Shown here one piece after another: positions 1 to 9,444 of a stretch of DNA of 64,000 nt. A model generated the notes under the pieces. The model was not told the origin of the DNA, searched no databases, and was given only the letters and a program-made list of their open reading frames with translations. The position numbers were made by a program, and so were the translations under genes. The DNA is from Chryseobacterium bernardetii (GTDB lineage: Bacteria; Bacteroidota; Bacteroidia; Flavobacteriales; Weeksellaceae), in the NCBI RefSeq assembly GCF_003815975.1, contig NZ_CP033932.1:4755501-4819500 (forward strand), given 5' to 3'. How positions within the stretch are numbered: the stretch's first letter is position 1; each line of letters opens with the position of its first letter.

Positions 1-220
<220 letters not shown>

Positions 221-423
221 TTAAGGAAAAATATTGGATGTTTCATGTTTCTGCAGATTGATCTTAAAATCCACCAATAAGCCTTTTTTATTTAAAATTA
301 CACAAAAAAAGAGAACACAAAAAGCATTCTCTTTCAATAAAAATTATTTTAAAATACAAACTTCGTAAAATTCATTGGATAAAATTTTACCTGTAAAATT
401 TTAATAAGTGCAAGAAATCCTCA

Positions 424-696
424 TTATTTTACTTGTCTAAGCAATCGCTTTTCAGTCTGATATCTTTTATTCAAAGCTTTCATCTGATCTCTTTTCATTT
501 GTTTGGTTGCGAGCGGATGATTCAGGATCAGCTTCTTTTCGGTGTTGTATTTTTTATCCAGTTCCTGCATCTTAAGATTGATTAATTCATTTTTCGAGGG
601 ATGTGGAGGAGCTGGCGGGTGCTTCTGTGCAAAAGTACTCATGGATAAACCAAATAATAAAAGGGTTGAAATCAATAACTTTTTCATAATGCTCAT
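424..696 (-). CDS. small secreted protein of unknown function
   Basis: This 90-residue protein has an N-terminal Sec signal peptide (KKLLISTLLLFG..., probable cleavage after TFA). A Pro/His-rich stretch (HPPAPPHPS) and a Lys/Gln-rich helical tail follow. Residues 4 and 1 are both possible starts (MSIMKK). No family is recognised. The charged helical tail resembles small periplasmic stress or scaffold proteins, but that is only an impression. It is divergent from the gene at 1093. Confidence 0.6.
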   Translation of the reverse strand: MSIMKKLLISTLLLFGLSMSTFAQKHPPAPPHPSKNELINLKMQELDKKYNTEKKLILNHPLATKQMKRDQMKALNKRYQTEKRLLRQVK

Positions 697-1092
697 ATTT
701 TAAGAATGAATTCAATATTTATTAAAATTCATTCCGGTTTATCCTGTAAACCTACATATATCATACCAATATGTATTTGTAAACACAGCATACCCACTTT
801 AGTGGAACACAAATACTTTAATTACAAATATTCTAAATAAATTAATAAATATTAGCATTTCATCAATAAAGAAAGGATCAAACTGCTACTATTGCGTAAT
901 AATTATTTTTATATTAAGAGAACACAGTCATCATAAAATAAAACAGTTATACATCAAAAAAACAGACTATTCTACAAAACTAAAATATCACAAATAAGAG
1001 ATTTAAATTAAAATTAACTTAAAATCAATAAAAAAAACATATACAATAACTATTTTTATATATTTTTGTAAAAACATTTAAAAAAAGACAAT
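697..1092. other. AT-rich divergent intergenic region
   Basis: This 396-bp gap separates two divergent genes. It is very AT-rich and has no convincing ORF. A Bacteroidota-type -7 box TATTTTTG lies at 1061-1068, 24 bp before the ATG at 1093, without a clear TTG -33 element. Nothing else was recognised. Confidence 0.4.
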
Positions 1093-1974
1093 ATGAGAAA
1101 ATATATTTCAATCTTCTTGTTTGGTGCTATAACCTTAAATGCTCAAGTAGGCATTAACACCACGACTCCCAACAGTACACTTGCCGTAAACGGTTCATTA
1201 AGGGCCGGCTACACTGAGGTCACAGCTACCACTTATAATATTCTTGCTACTGATCATTACATCACTTATAACGGAACTGCCGACGCCACATTCACCCTTC
1301 CTGTCATCGGAACCGGAACAGCGAGTTTTACCGGAAGAATTTATAAGATTAAAAACATTTCCGCCAACGCAATTACGCTACAGGCGTCCAGTGGAAATAC
1401 TTTAAGAATTGACAATACCCCTGTTGCTTCTTTTGTGATTCCTACAGGAGCATATGCTGAAGTGGTTAATAACAGTAATACTTCCGCAGGAACCTGGGAT
1501 TTATCTTTTACAGTTCTTCCTAAGCCTAGCAATGTGGAGATTTATGGTACCCAGCTTACGATCCCTCCTCATGCGCTTGGAACCTCGGCTATTGCAGACT
1601 GGACCAATCACGCCAATACAGGATATGATTCAGGTTCTGCGACTGACAGATGGTGGATAATAAGTAAAACATCTGTGGACAGGGCCCATACGGCTTCCTA
1701 TTCCAACACCAGCAGAATGACCCTTGTGTATGAGTATCAGGGCACTCCTTTTAATGTTACCAATATGTATCCTATTCTTACTGCAGGAAATAATTCAAGT
1801 TTTCCGGATGTGTTTACAGCATCATTTGTAAGCCTCGCTAATAATGGCACAGGCGGCAAAACAAGGCTTACCATCTCTGTAGCCCGTGTAGATTTCATTG
1901 GTACTAACGGTACTAATAACAGTAACTGGGCGGGTACATTCCTGTTGAATGTACTGCTGGCAAGAAAGTATTAG
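1093..1974 (+). CDS. secreted protein with 'VGINTTTPNSTL' N-terminal repeat motif
   Basis: This 293-residue protein has a signal peptide (MRKYISIFLFGAITLNAQ). The mature N terminus is VGINTTTPNSTLAVNGS, the short 'VGI.T..P...L.V.G' motif common at the start of flavobacterial secreted or phage-tail-like proteins. The rest is Thr/Ser/Gly/Asn-rich and predicted beta. No catalytic motif is seen and there is no T9SS C-terminal domain. It probably acts at or outside the outer membrane; the function is unknown. The gene at 18131-18925 carries the same N-terminal motif. Confidence 0.7.
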   Translation: MRKYISIFLFGAITLNAQVGINTTTPNSTLAVNGSLRAGYTEVTATTYNILATDHYITYNGTADATFTLPVIGTGTASFTGRIYKIKNISANAITLQASSGNTLRIDNTPVASFVIPTGAYAEVVNNSNTSAGTWDLSFTVLPKPSNVEIYGTQLTIPPHALGTSAIADWTNHANTGYDSGSATDRWWIISKTSVDRAHTASYSNTSRMTLVYEYQGTPFNVTNMYPILTAGNNSSFPDVFTASFVSLANNGTGGKTRLTISVARVDFIGTNGTNNSNWAGTFLLNVLLARKY

Positions 1975-2050
1975 ACATTTTTAATTCATTATATTTTTAA
2001 AAGAGTGGAAGTGATTTCTGCTCTTTTATTTTTAAGTACGTTTTCAAGGA

Positions 2051-2953
2051 TCAGGAATCCTTAATAAGCTGAAGAACGGCTTCATCAAAAGTGGGATATG
2101 AAAATTGGAATCCGCTTTCAATGAGCTTTTCAGGATACACATTACGGCTCTTCAGCAATAATTCGGTTTCTGTTTTCAGAAATATGGAAGCTATCTCCAA
2201 CTGCCATATCGGAGCATTCAGTCCAAAGGGAGCTTTGAACTGTTTTCTTAGTTTTTTCATCATGATTTCGTTAGATAACGGAATTGGTGCTGTTATATTA
2301 ATGGTACCATGTAGGTTCTTATTTTGGATAATCCAATCTACTGCCCTGCAGAAATCTTCAATATGAATCCAGCTTACCATCTGATTTCCTCTTCCCTGCT
2401 TCCCTCCCAGTCCTAGTCTGGTTATCATTTTCAGTTTGGGAAATGCTCCACCGTTATTTCCCAATACAATGGAAGTACGGAGTGCAATTTTTCTTATTTC
2501 CTGATTTTGAATTCTAAAAAATTCTTCTTCCCAGCTTTTACAGATATTCATTGAAAAATCATCTCCAATAATTCCGTTTTCCTCTGTATTCAATTGTTTT
2601 TCAGAATGAATGTAAATGGTTGCAGAACTTGCATTCAACCACACTTTTGGTGGGACAATACAACTATCAACCGCTTTTTGCAATATTTTGGTACTGTCAA
2701 TTCTTGATGTATAAATTTCTGTTTTATTTTTTTCATGGTAACGGCAATCAACAGATTTCCCTGTAAGATTGATAAGCACATCAGTATGCTCAAGACTGTT
2801 TTTCCATTCACCTATTGTTCCAGCATCCCAATAGATCTCATTTTTACGTTTGGGATTACGGGTCAGAATATAAACCTGATCGCCTTTTTCTGTAAAATAT
2901 TTTTCTAAATTCTGGCCTAGAAATCCGGTTCCGGCAGCGATAATTATTTTCAT
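2051..2953 (-). CDS. TIGR01777-family NAD(P)-dependent epimerase/oxidoreductase
   Basis: This 300-residue extended short-chain dehydrogenase starts with the Rossmann motif MKIIIAAGTGFLGQNL. The body has family features ('LINLTGKSVDCRY', 'SSATIY', 'LRTSIVLG', 'MVSWIHIEDF'). The family (YfcH, formerly SulA-like) has no settled substrate. It is the last gene of a three-gene operon, 36 bp behind DUF2071 (2990-3694), with an SRPBCC gene first. TIGR01777 proteins are often linked or fused to SRPBCC domains, which fits this neighbourhood. The operon probably answers to the GbsR-type regulator at 4462-4965. Confidence 0.85.
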   Translation of the reverse strand: MKIIIAAGTGFLGQNLEKYFTEKGDQVYILTRNPKRKNEIYWDAGTIGEWKNSLEHTDVLINLTGKSVDCRYHEKNKTEIYTSRIDSTKILQKAVDSCIVPPKVWLNASSATIYIHSEKQLNTEENGIIGDDFSMNICKSWEEEFFRIQNQEIRKIALRTSIVLGNNGGAFPKLKMITRLGLGGKQGRGNQMVSWIHIEDFCRAVDWIIQNKNLHGTINITAPIPLSNEIMMKKLRKQFKAPFGLNAPIWQLEIASIFLKTETELLLKSRNVYPEKLIESGFQFSYPTFDEAVLQLIKDS

Positions 2954-2989
2954 TTTAATAAGGTTTATGGTTAGAAAATCCTGGTTATA

Positions 2990-3694
2990 TTAAATAAGAT
3001 ATTTTTTAGTTTTTACTTTAATTTCCGAACCTTCAGCCAACATTACCGAAATGGGCTGCTGATGGTTAAGGCACTCAAAGTCGCGCCCATAAATCTTTTG
3101 AAAATCAATTTCCAGCTGATATTCTTTTATCCGGTAGCAATCCCATTTGGGGTGACAGACTTCATATTCTGAGGTTTTATTTTCTTTTTTAGTGAAACCA
3201 TAGTAATGTTCTGTAATGAATTCAAATTCTGAATCGGCTTCCATAGGCTGTTTCTTATTTTCTGCAGTGATCTGAATGGAATGCCAGTTCTTGTCCTTCC
3301 ATGAATATTGAATCAATAATTCTTTTTCCTGATGGCGAATTATATTTTTCATCGGCATGGTATGATAATTTTCTTTATAAACAGAATTGGCAACAAAGCT
3401 TAAAGCCTGCTTCGGAACAATCTCTTTAATAAAAACCACTCCTCTCTTCCATATTCCGTTTTCATTTTTCTTTACATAAAACCTGAGGTTCACTTCTTCA
3501 AAATTGCGATGGAAGGGAATAGGTAAGCCCAATAATTTTGTATTCAGAAACATAAACCCAACCAGGCTGACATAACATTTACCTTTATAAAAATCAAGCT
3601 CAGTGCCTTTTGGAAGATATTGTGATAACAGCTCCGGATTGATTTCGTAATTGATGATGGCTAATTTCCGCCATTCTGCTTTTAAAAAATTCAT
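2990..3694 (-). CDS. DUF2071 (YqjF-like) protein
   Basis: This 234-residue protein is recognised as DUF2071/YqjF from its opening (FLKAEWRKLAIINYEINPE... 'LPKGTELDFYKGKCYVSLVGF'). The later 'NLRFYV' and 'EHYYGF' segments are typical of the family. The fold is acetoacetate-decarboxylase-like, but no catalytic role is established. There is no signal peptide, so it is probably cytosolic. It is the middle gene of the operon, 46 bp after the SRPBCC gene. Confidence 0.8.
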   Translation of the reverse strand: MNFLKAEWRKLAIINYEINPELLSQYLPKGTELDFYKGKCYVSLVGFMFLNTKLLGLPIPFHRNFEEVNLRFYVKKNENGIWKRGVVFIKEIVPKQALSFVANSVYKENYHTMPMKNIIRHQEKELLIQYSWKDKNWHSIQITAENKKQPMEADSEFEFITEHYYGFTKKENKTSEYEVCHPKWDCYRIKEYQLEIDFQKIYGRDFECLNHQQPISVMLAEGSEIKVKTKKYLI

Positions 3695-3740
3695 GATTTG
3701 GAATGTTTAATGTGTAAAAAAATAGAATTTTATCCTATTC

Positions 3741-4235
3741 TCAGATTAAGTTGGCTCTTCGTACCTGGGTTGTTATGGAATCTGTTGTTAATTCTGCAGT
3801 TGCCTTTATGAGCTGATTTCTTTCTAACAGGAAATTTCTGAGATAGTTTTTAAGGAATATCCTGTTAACTATTTTTCCTATTATTCCTAATGGGGATTCA
3901 AAATCAAAGATGTCAATCATCAGCGTTTTTCCATCTGTCCTTTTAAAAATATGCCGGTGATGCAATGATTTGAAGGCTCCTTTCTGCATTTCATCAGTAA
4001 ACTGATTGGGCTTATCCATGCTAATAATTTTTGTGGTGAGGGTTTGATACACTCCCAAATGTTTTGCTCTCCAGGTTACGGTTTCGTTTTCTTCAATTAA
4101 ACCGGATGTACGCCCTGCAATTGCTTTTTCATGAGTTTTTGAGGTTGACTGCTGATGCAGATCTATACTTCTTGCCAAATCAAAAACGGTGTGGATATCA
4201 GCATTAACCTGGGTTTCTAAATAAATTCTAGACAT
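3741..4235 (-). CDS. SRPBCC-family ligand-binding/cell division inhibitor-like protein
   Basis: This 164-residue START-like (SRPBCC) protein opens with MSRIYLETQVNADIHTVFDLA, the usual first strand and helix of the fold. Mid-protein 'ETVTWRAKHLGVYQTLTTKI' and 'FRHIFK'-like strands (HHRHIFKR) form the hydrophobic cavity. The ligand is unknown. It is the first gene of the operon running to 2051. A palindrome identical to the one in front of the GbsR-type regulator lies 168 bp upstream (4403-4422), so it is probably the regulated promoter-proximal gene. Confidence 0.75.
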   Translation of the reverse strand: MSRIYLETQVNADIHTVFDLARSIDLHQQSTSKTHEKAIAGRTSGLIEENETVTWRAKHLGVYQTLTTKIISMDKPNQFTDEMQKGAFKSLHHRHIFKRTDGKTLMIDIFDFESPLGIIGKIVNRIFLKNYLRNFLLERNQLIKATAELTTDSITTQVRRANLI

Positions 4236-4402
4236 TGATTTATAGTTTTAAATGGTAGTTAGAATAATGACAGGCAGGGTTGTTTCTGTTTTAAAGGTTA
4301 AGAAAATCTCCCCGGGTTCGCTTGTTCTTTGATCGGAACGTAATGTACATCCAGATCTTAAAGATGAGTGTTTTCATTTCTAAAAATATTTAAAATATTG
4401 TA

Positions 4403-4422
4403 TTTTCAGTAATTTTTGAAAA
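4403..4422. promoter_or_regulatory. putative GbsR-type operator, operon copy
   Basis: This perfect inverted repeat, TTTTCA-N8-TGAAAA, lies between the terminator of the regulator gene and the SRPBCC operon. The same 20 bp, spacer included, occurs at 5013-5032 before the regulator gene. Two identical copies 610 bp apart, at two promoter regions, point to one repressor binding both. Confidence 0.6.
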
Positions 4423-4435
4423 TAAAATTGAAATA

Positions 4436-4457
4436 AAAAAGGATTGTAGTCCTTTTC
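4436..4457 (-). terminator. intrinsic terminator of the GbsR-type regulator gene
   Basis: A short hairpin (AAAAGGA-ttgtag-TCCTTTT) read on the minus strand is followed by a T-rich tract, 5 bp after the stop at 4462. It separates the regulator from the SRPBCC operon downstream. Confidence 0.5.
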
Positions 4458-4461
4458 TATT

Positions 4462-4965
4462 TTATTTCAGCAGGTTGGTGATCTTTCCTACCAGCCAGTG
4501 ATCATCACTCTTTATTGCCAGATCCATAATGTTATTGATTTTTCCTGTTACAGAGCTGAAATCATCCATTAGTTTGATAAATTCTTTTGCTTCTTCCGAA
4601 TCATTATCATCAATATTCCTCAATTCTTCAAGAAAAGAAATTACCGGTTCAATCTCTCTTTTCCTACGTTCTTTGGTAATTTGCTTGAAAAGATACCATA
4701 CATCTTTTTCTGCTACGAAATACTCTTTACGGTCACCTTTTATAAATTCTTTTCTTACGATACCCCAATCGATAAGGGCACGGAGGTTCATATTGGCATT
4801 CCCTCTGGAAATTTCCAGCTGCTCCATCACCTCATCTGTAGATAATGGCTTGCCACTCGCCAAAAGTAAAGCATGCACCTGTGCCATTGTACGGTTAATT
4901 CCCCAATTGGTCGCAAAGGTTCCCCAGGTCTGAATATATTTTTCTTTGGCTTCTGAAAGTTGCAT
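4462..4965 (-). CDS. GbsR/MarR-family transcriptional regulator
   Basis: This winged-helix regulator matches GbsR-type MarR proteins ('TWGTFATNWGINRTMAQVHALLL', 'STDEVMEQLEISRGNANMNLRALIDWGIVRK'). The recognition helix is in 'ISRGNANMNLR'. I chose the internal Met (MQLSEAKEK) at 4965. The longer frame starts at 4992, inside a -7 box TATATTTG (4990-4997, minus strand) and upstream of the expected transcript start. The palindrome at 5013-5032 covers the -33 region, so the gene is probably autorepressed. It has its own terminator, and the neighbouring operon carries the same palindrome. Confidence 0.85.
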   Translation of the reverse strand: MQLSEAKEKYIQTWGTFATNWGINRTMAQVHALLLASGKPLSTDEVMEQLEISRGNANMNLRALIDWGIVRKEFIKGDRKEYFVAEKDVWYLFKQITKERRKREIEPVISFLEELRNIDDNDSEEAKEFIKLMDDFSSVTGKINNIMDLAIKSDDHWLVGKITNLLK

Positions 4966-4989
4966 TTTATATCTTTTAAATTTCTGATA

Positions 4990-5032
4990 CAAATATAATT
5001 ATATTTTTTGAATTTTCAGTAATTTTTGAAAA
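4990..5032 (-). promoter_or_regulatory. promoter and operator of the GbsR-type regulator
   Basis: The -7 box TATATTTG is at 4990-4997 (minus strand). The 20-bp palindrome TTTTCA-N8-TGAAAA at 5013-5032 occupies the position of the -33 element. Repressor binding would block sigma contact. No TTG is visible in the -33 window. Confidence 0.5.
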
Positions 5033-5175
5033 TTAAATTAATCTTTTTGCCCGTTTATAATTCAATTATAGGTCTGCTTGCTCTAAATAACCATATGATA
5101 GACAAAGGTATCATGGTAAGACAATAAAACCACATGAGAAAGTTTTTAAAAAGATTTACTAGGATTAGAGATAAA

Positions 5176-5206
5176 GAAACCGTTCCATCATCATGAAACG
5201 GTTTTT
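5176..5206 (-). terminator. terminator after the VWA/T9SS gene
   Basis: The hairpin arms AAACCGTT and AACGGTTT enclose a short CATCATCATG loop just after the stop at 5212. On the minus strand the run after it is T-rich. Confidence 0.5.
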
Positions 5207-5211
5207 CCAAA

Positions 5212-7458
5212 TTAATTTTTAATGACCTTAAATGTCTCCCAGTTATTATTGGCTCGCACGCGAACCCAGTAGATACCTTGAGGATAAGAAGTCATATCAA
5301 TTGTGTTTTTACCTTCTTCCAAATTTTCTTTCCGCATAATTATTTTCCCGGCCAGATCATAGATGTACAACTCTTCAATTTTAAAGGTTGTTCTTATTTT
5401 AATCATTCCTTTCGTTGGATTGGGAAAGATCACTGTTTTTGTATCAGCCTGCCGGGTTATTTCGGTTTCCATTTTTTTATTGATATTCTCGTTGGAGATA
5501 CCACTTGTACATTCAGGAAGTGTAGCTCTCTGGAGAATGAGCCTTAGCAGGAGACTGTTCAGTTTCTCAACTTCATAAGAATCTATAGTAGGTTTAATAT
5601 GATTATTTCCTATTCCGCTATCATTGGTAAGGAATGTATAGGTTCCGTTGGTAAGCAATGCAAAAGTCCTCATGAGATATTCTGTTTCCTTATTGGTATC
5701 ACTAGCTGCCAATGGAATGATGGTTATGCCTTTTTGAGCTGCCTCTTTTATTTTATCATATAGTTTCCGGATATTTTCTTCAGAGTGATGGGGAGGAGCA
5801 TCCAGGATCAGAAACATAATTTTAGTGGAATTTCCCGGACTCCATTTCAATTCATCAATGGAAACCTGTAATGCCTCTACTACTGCTTCAGGGGTATCTC
5901 CTCCTCCGGCTGCCCTCTGCTGTCTGATAAACTGGATTAAATCTTCAGCTTTATTAGAAAAATCAAATTTTCTGGTGATATATTCATCATCTTTATCCCT
6001 GTAAAATACGGAACCATATCTTATTTCAGGGTTATTTAGATTCATTTCTACTTTTCTGAGAACGTCTAGCAGTTCAGACTGCAGATAAGTGATTTCATCT
6101 CCCATAGATCCTGTGGCATCTACTACAAAAGCAAGGTCCAGCTTTCTTTTGTTCACACATGGCCTGTCTAGGACAATAAGGTTCTGACCATTTTTAAATT
6201 CATTAACCGTACTGCTGATGATCTGACCTGAAGTATCTGATAAATAGTATTTTCCAGAGTTTGAAATTTCTCCTTCCATTGGATGGATCCATAGTTCAGC
6301 ATTTCCTAAATTATCTGAAACAGCTTCCCAAACCACGTTCTTTTTATCATCTAACAGCTTTATTCTTTCTCCGATTACAGGTTTTTTATTTCTATTAGTC
6401 AATTGAACGGAAATCCTTCTGTCTGGGTAAAATTTCCAGGTCCTTTTATACGCTTCAAGGCTTGGTGCAGCTATATCTTTCCAATATTCCCATTTAGAAA
6501 AATCATTTATTTCTCCAGCAGTGAGCTGTCCTGCTTTAGGGAGATCCTTTTCTTTTTCTATAGTTTTTTTCTCTACTTCTTTTATACTTTTTGAATACAA
6601 TTCTTCCAGTTTTACCTTTTCAGCTCGTCGCAAATGTTTTGTTTTTACAACAATTACTCCATTTGCAGCCCTGCTTCCATATAATGCTGATGATTCTTCA
6701 GGTTTAAGAACTGTCACCTGTTTAATACGTTCAGGATTGATCTCCTTCAAACCATCAATTGTTGTAAGGATTCCGTTAACAACCACCAATGGCTGTTTAA
6801 CACTTCCATTAACACTGCTCATTCCTCTTATTCGTATATCCGCATCTTTTCCAGACCTGGTTATTTCTAATCCCGGAACAGTTCCACTTATCATATCTGA
6901 CACTGTACTTACACTTGATGCAGTAGTAGCAAGCTCTCTTTTAATACCATAACCAGTCATAACAACCTCGTCAATATTCTTAACTCCGTCAGAAGTTTCC
7001 ATATGGCGTTCAATCGCAGGTGGTGATGAAGAAACCACCTGGCTAAGGTTAGGTTCTCTTAATGGTTCCGGAACAATATCATTATAAACTATTACCGTTT
7101 CTTCTACAATATGTTTCTTATTTTTTTCTTTCTGAATATTTTCTTTCGTTATGTGATCAATTGTAGCAATATGATTATTAACGGAAGGTTTTGGTGCCGA
7201 TTTATGTTCTACTATTGCAGATTTTACAGATTCTGTCACTTCCTTTTTATTCAGGAAGTATAAAGCTCCCATTCCCATTATAAGACTTGCAGCAATCCCA
7301 TAAGGAAGCCAGACTGGAATGATTTTCTTTTTATCTTTTTTCTCATCCAGTTTTTCTTCAACTTTTTTCCAAACTTTATCAAAACCAGGAAAAACAGTTG
7401 GTTCTTCTGAACGCTTGGAGGCTTCATTGAATTGTTGATCTATATGATTATTTTCCAT
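5212..7458 (-). CDS. membrane-anchored VWA protein with TonB-plug-like segment and T9SS sorting domain
   Basis: This 748-residue protein has four visible parts. (1) A short charged cytoplasmic N terminus with a single membrane helix (about 47-70), the topology of a FecR-type anti-sigma factor. (2) A SusC/TonB-receptor plug-like segment (about 160-275: 'DEVVMTGYGIKRE', 'VPGLEITRSGKDADIRIRG', 'ALYGSRAANGVIVVKTK'). (3) A von Willebrand A domain (about 438-630) with MIDAS residues DATGS (447-451), 'GGGDTPEA' and a third Asp in 'LILDAPPH'. (4) A C-terminal type A sorting domain (about 672-748, 'IFPNPTKGMIKI ... QGIYWVRV'). It lies 12 bp behind the ECF sigma gene, so it is probably co-transcribed and may regulate that sigma factor. 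A T9SS signal behind an uncleaved-looking anchor is odd. Confidence 0.85.
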   Translation of the reverse strand: MENNHIDQQFNEASKRSEEPTVFPGFDKVWKKVEEKLDEKKDKKKIIPVWLPYGIAASLIMGMGALYFLNKKEVTESVKSAIVEHKSAPKPSVNNHIATIDHITKENIQKEKNKKHIVEETVIVYNDIVPEPLREPNLSQVVSSSPPAIERHMETSDGVKNIDEVVMTGYGIKRELATTASSVSTVSDMISGTVPGLEITRSGKDADIRIRGMSSVNGSVKQPLVVVNGILTTIDGLKEINPERIKQVTVLKPEESSALYGSRAANGVIVVKTKHLRRAEKVKLEELYSKSIKEVEKKTIEKEKDLPKAGQLTAGEINDFSKWEYWKDIAAPSLEAYKRTWKFYPDRRISVQLTNRNKKPVIGERIKLLDDKKNVVWEAVSDNLGNAELWIHPMEGEISNSGKYYLSDTSGQIISSTVNEFKNGQNLIVLDRPCVNKRKLDLAFVVDATGSMGDEITYLQSELLDVLRKVEMNLNNPEIRYGSVFYRDKDDEYITRKFDFSNKAEDLIQFIRQQRAAGGGDTPEAVVEALQVSIDELKWSPGNSTKIMFLILDAPPHHSEENIRKLYDKIKEAAQKGITIIPLAASDTNKETEYLMRTFALLTNGTYTFLTNDSGIGNNHIKPTIDSYEVEKLNSLLLRLILQRATLPECTSGISNENINKKMETEITRQADTKTVIFPNPTKGMIKIRTTFKIEELYIYDLAGKIIMRKENLEEGKNTIDMTSYPQGIYWVRVRANNNWETFKVIKN

Positions 7459-7470
7459 TGTTGTAAAAGT

Positions 7471-7989
7471 TTAAATGTTTTGATTTACCAAAAGTTCCTG
7501 AAGTTTCTTTCTCGCAAAATTGAGCTGGGATTTCGAAGTTCCTTCACTAATAGAAAGCATGGAAGCGATTTCTTTATGCGGATATCCTTCAATGGCAAAA
7601 AGATTAAAAATAGCTCTGCAGCCTTCGGGAAGAAAGTTCAGTAGGCCCAAAATATCTTTTTCAAAAGAAATGTGTTCTGACGGTGCTTCTGAAAGCTCGT
7701 TTAGATGATCTTCCAGAGAAATAAACAGGTTTTTATCTTTTCTTAATTTCTGGAGACATTCATTCACCGTGATTTTTTTTGCCCACACCTCAAAAGTATC
7801 ATGATTCTGAAGCTGGCCAATCTTTGTAAAGATCTTATAAAAGGCATCAGCTAATACTTCTTCTATATCTTCATCGTTTTTCAGATAACGTTTACAGACT
7901 GAGTAAAGCCTGCCCGCCATTTGCTCGTAAACTTTCCGCTGCGCTTTGCGATCGTTACACTGACATTCCAATAATAATTCTCGTTCCAT
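7471..7989 (-). CDS. ECF-type RNA polymerase sigma factor
   Basis: This 172-residue sigma-70 family protein contains region 2 ('YSVCKRYLKNDEDIEEVLADAFYKIFTKI'). It also has a region 4 helix-turn-helix ('LPEGCRAIFNLFAIEGYPHKEIASMLSISEGTSKSQLNFARKKL', read in parts). It would direct polymerase to a small regulon in response to a surface signal. The adjacent co-directional gene with an anti-sigma-like topology (5212-7458) is the likely partner, 12 bp downstream. Confidence 0.9.
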   Translation of the reverse strand: MERELLLECQCNDRKAQRKVYEQMAGRLYSVCKRYLKNDEDIEEVLADAFYKIFTKIGQLQNHDTFEVWAKKITVNECLQKLRKDKNLFISLEDHLNELSEAPSEHISFEKDILGLLNFLPEGCRAIFNLFAIEGYPHKEIASMLSISEGTSKSQLNFARKKLQELLVNQNI

Positions 7990-8187
7990 AATCAGGAGTT
8001 ATATTAATATAGATGCTGGAACTTTGGTTGGGGTTGGAAACATGATAAACTTTTTTAAAACAAAAGACTGAAAAAATGATCTTATTTGCTTTTACTTCTA
8101 TAATATTTTAATTTCAAATTTAACTTTTCTGCCTGTAACAAATCTCTATTATTAACGACTATTAATACAAATAATCTTTTTATAGTA

Positions 8188-9390
8188 ATGAAAAATGCGA
8201 AAATTGCATCATTACTTTTTGTTTTGTCTGCAGGAAGTATGATGTTTGCCCAAGATGACTTAATCAACAAATTAAAAAACAACCAATCACAAAATGCTAA
8301 TTTTCAGTTTACAACGCTAAAAGACGTTGGTGCTACTTCTGTAAAGAACCAGGGTTCATCAGGAACTTGCTGGAGCTACTCAGGAAACTCTTTCCTGGAA
8401 TCTGAAATGCAGAGAATGGGCAAAAAACCTGTAGATCTTGCTGAAATCTTTACAGCAAGAAACTCCTACCATGATAAAGCTAAGTTATATGTTTTAAATA
8501 ACGGAGCTATCAGCTGGGGTGACGGCGGAGAACTTCACGATGTAATCAATATGTACAAAAAGTACGGAGCAGTTCCACAAGATGTTTATTCAGGGTTGAA
8601 ACCTGGGCAGACAACCAACAACTTCAAGGAAATGCAAGGGAAATTAAAGCCGGTTCTTGACAGCCTTGTTCAGGCTTCTTCTAAAGGAAAGCTTACTGAT
8701 AACTGGATGGATTCTGTAGATGGTATTCTTGATGAATACTTAGGTAAAGTCCCTGCTAACTTCACATACGAAGGAAAGAACTACACCCCAAAAACTTTTG
8801 CAAAGGAAGTTGTAGGAATTAACCCTGAGGATTATGTAGAATTATCTTCTTACAAAGATTATCCTTACTACCAGAAATTTGTAGTTCCGATTCCTGATAA
8901 CTGGAGCCATGATTCTGACTGGAATGTACCTATGAAAGACCTTACTGCAATCATTGACAATGCAGTAACTAAAGGATATTCTGTAGGTTGGGCAACTGAC
9001 GTTTCTGAGCCTTACTTCTCTTATAAAAACGGGGTAGCCTATGTTCCGGATATGGATTTAGATCAAATCAACGCTGAGAATAAGCAGACTTTATTTACAG
9101 AGCCTAAAAAGGATAAAACAATCACAGAGGACATGCGTCAAAAAGGCCTTAACAACCTTTCTACAACGGATGATCACGGTATGCATATCGTGGGATTGGC
9201 AAAAGACCAAACCGGTAAAGAATATTATATGGTGAAAAACTCCTGGGGAGTAACGAATGATTTCGCAGGATATCTGTATGTAACCAGACCATATGTTGAA
9301 TACAAGTCTACTGCTATTCTGGTTCACAAGAATGCGATCCCAAAAAGTATCTTAAAACAGTTGAAACCAACAAAAAATATTGGTTTATAA
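8188..9390 (+). CDS. secreted C1-family cysteine peptidase (aminopeptidase C/bleomycin hydrolase-like)
   Basis: This 400-residue protein has a signal peptide (MKNAKIASLLFVLSAGSMMFAQ). The papain-fold catalytic set is present: Q55 and C61 in VKNQGSSGTCWSYSG, the active-site His in DDHGMH (about 330), and Asn351 in VKNSWG. The wide spacing between Cys and His (about 270 residues) matches bleomycin hydrolase/PepC rather than classical papain. Those enzymes are usually cytosolic, but this one appears exported. It probably trims peptides in the periplasm or outside. It is monocistronic, with a terminator at 9445-9477. Confidence 0.9.
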   Translation: MKNAKIASLLFVLSAGSMMFAQDDLINKLKNNQSQNANFQFTTLKDVGATSVKNQGSSGTCWSYSGNSFLESEMQRMGKKPVDLAEIFTARNSYHDKAKLYVLNNGAISWGDGGELHDVINMYKKYGAVPQDVYSGLKPGQTTNNFKEMQGKLKPVLDSLVQASSKGKLTDNWMDSVDGILDEYLGKVPANFTYEGKNYTPKTFAKEVVGINPEDYVELSSYKDYPYYQKFVVPIPDNWSHDSDWNVPMKDLTAIIDNAVTKGYSVGWATDVSEPYFSYKNGVAYVPDMDLDQINAENKQTLFTEPKKDKTITEDMRQKGLNNLSTTDDHGMHIVGLAKDQTGKEYYMVKNSWGVTNDFAGYLYVTRPYVEYKSTAILVHKNAIPKSILKQLKPTKNIGL

Positions 9391-9444
9391 GAAATCACTT
9401 CTGTCATTTTGATGTGGCAGTTTTAGATATTTAAATCTGTTAAA

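Noticed and set aside
8082..8282. 66-residue minus-strand frame overlapping the C1 peptidase start
   Set aside because: It overlaps a clear secreted peptidase and its promoter, and its composition is not protein-like.
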